Origin: CAVPJC01 sp963705155
Lineage (GTDB): Bacteria; Chloroflexota; Anaerolineae; Anaerolineales; UBA4823
Direction of reading: 5' to 3'
Assembly: GCA_963705155.1 (NCBI GenBank)
Contig: CAVPJC010000018.1
Location: forward strand, 186,001 to 250,000
Length of the DNA: 64,000 nt
Shown here: in pieces, positions 63,605 through 64,000 of the stretch
Layout of the letters: the number at the start of each line of letters is the position of its first letter
Position numbering within the stretch: the stretch's first letter is position 1
Translations under genes and position numbers: made by a program
The notes under the pieces: model-generated
The model's input: only the letters and a program-made list of their open reading frames with translations
What the model was told of the DNA's origin: nothing
The model's database searches: none

Positions 63605-63678
63605 TGATGATGCTATTGTGATGAAGAACCTGCCTTTTTGTGCCCGCGCCATATAGCGATGCGCCCCGGCCAATCTGC
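63605..63678 (-). pseudogene. 3' remnant of a medium-chain dehydrogenase (unit beyond D)
   Basis: Reads LAGAHRYMARAQKGRFFITI then AS, matching the final TAEAHRYADTGRKRGSVVIT of the unit C dehydrogenase. Only about 25 codons remain and no stop follows before the unit D regulator. It shows that another copy of the unit once ended here. Confidence 0.65.
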
Positions 63679-63807
63679 CCGCTGCCCAGCCACTAATACC
63701 AGATCTGGCAGCACCTGCCGGACTACTGCGCGTACCATGCGACGCTGAAGGCCGGTCCCTCCCTGCCGGGTAAATGGAAGGCTGGTGAAGATGTCACCTG
63801 ATGGCGT

Positions 63808-63933
63808 TTATAATGGAAGAGGATAATTTTTTTTGATCCAGTTAACATACGTTTGTTCGGTGTTGCAGGTGTAATGCTTGACTCGGATGGCGTCGCGCAC
63901 CTGGTCGAGGAGTTTTTGGGGGCGGCTTACCAT
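63808..63933 (-). pseudogene. Tyrosine recombinase (integron-integrase-like), N-terminal remnant
   Basis: MVSRPQKLLDQVRDAIRVKH, YTCNTEQTYVNWIKK is the N-terminal SAM-like DNA-binding part of integron-type and related tyrosine recombinases. After a run of eight A the frame is off by one; read in the other frame it goes on IILFHYKRH and then loses resemblance. The catalytic R-H-R-Y domain is absent. Upstream TACTGTATACTG (63978-63989 on the plus strand) is a near-palindrome. The stretch 63680-63807 shows no convincing gene. Confidence 0.55.
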
Positions 63934-64000
63934 ATTTTTTACTCCGAGGATTTGCATAAGAGATCAAAGGATCATACATACTGTATACTGTCAGGCGGCT

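Noticed and set aside
63978..63989. TACTGTATACTG as a LexA box
   Set aside because: The LexA consensus of this group is not known to me and the dyad is short, so I mention it only as a weak resemblance.
1..64000. CRISPR arrays, tRNA or rRNA genes
   Set aside because: No regularly spaced repeats and no recognisable tRNA or rRNA sequence were seen on either strand by eye; a covariance-model search would be decisive.

Overview
The window is one 64-kb piece of a bacterial chromosome, almost certainly from the Chloroflexota (Anaerolineae-like). This is inferred from content: many paralogous MalT-type (STAND ATPase plus LuxR helix-turn-helix) regulators, DUF4386 membrane proteins, a deazaflavin (F420)-type nitroreductase, and short palindromic repeats read through in frame inside genes. 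No rRNA, tRNA or CRISPR array was seen. About 25 single-base frame breaks were found, many at short homopolymers. Several genes called frameshifted may therefore be intact in the organism and broken only in this consensus.

Layout. 1-11 kb (minus strand): partial serine hydrolase, F420-type reductase, MFS exporter, alpha/beta hydrolase, a small conserved protein, a MalT-like regulator split by an IS110 fragment (unit 0), a PLP-dependent decarboxylase, a frameshifted unknown protein and a berberine-bridge-type flavoenzyme. 11-12.3 kb: a one-protein regulator that fuses an alpha/beta hydrolase to a LuxR helix-turn-helix. 12.4-20.3 kb: an envelope/osmotic-stress block (PRC-barrel, tiny membrane protein, YggT, GlsB-type, CsbD, DUF3309 on the plus strand; ChaB, YtxH, two NarL-type response regulators and a multi-PAS/GAF histidine kinase on the minus strand). 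Three of its promoters share a TAGGGAWAT motif about 90-105 bp before the start codon. 20.5-29.3 kb: a 12-gene minus-strand series of small-molecule redox genes (four aldo/keto reductases, SDR, Gfo/Idh/MocA, cupin, NTF2-like, a dehydrogenase remnant). It is headed by a MerR regulator with a typical 19-bp-spacer promoter. 29.4-31.4 kb: two membrane proteins and a TetR-like regulator.

31.5-63.6 kb holds the most interesting structure: four consecutive, diverged copies of one gene unit (A-D). In transcription order (high to low coordinates) each unit is a MalT-like regulator of about 940-950 aa, then an 80-100 aa conserved protein of unknown function, then several small integral membrane proteins (DUF4386 and relatives, DUF4395, DUF6326) and a zinc-less medium-chain dehydrogenase, with optional CPBP proteases or a hydrolase. 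Unit 0 at 2-6.7 kb has the same regulator/small-protein core. A dehydrogenase 3' remnant next to an integrase fragment lies beyond unit D. The regulators of units A-D have a -10 box exactly 6 nt before the ATG, which suggests leaderless mRNAs. The small-protein genes of units B, C and D share a palindromic operator (core TGATGAGGCGTCATCA) exactly 10 nt from a conserved -10 box. The picture is a set of duplicated, separately tuned regulator-plus-output cassettes, possibly for sensing and detoxifying reactive or hydrophobic compounds at the membrane. That role is inference.
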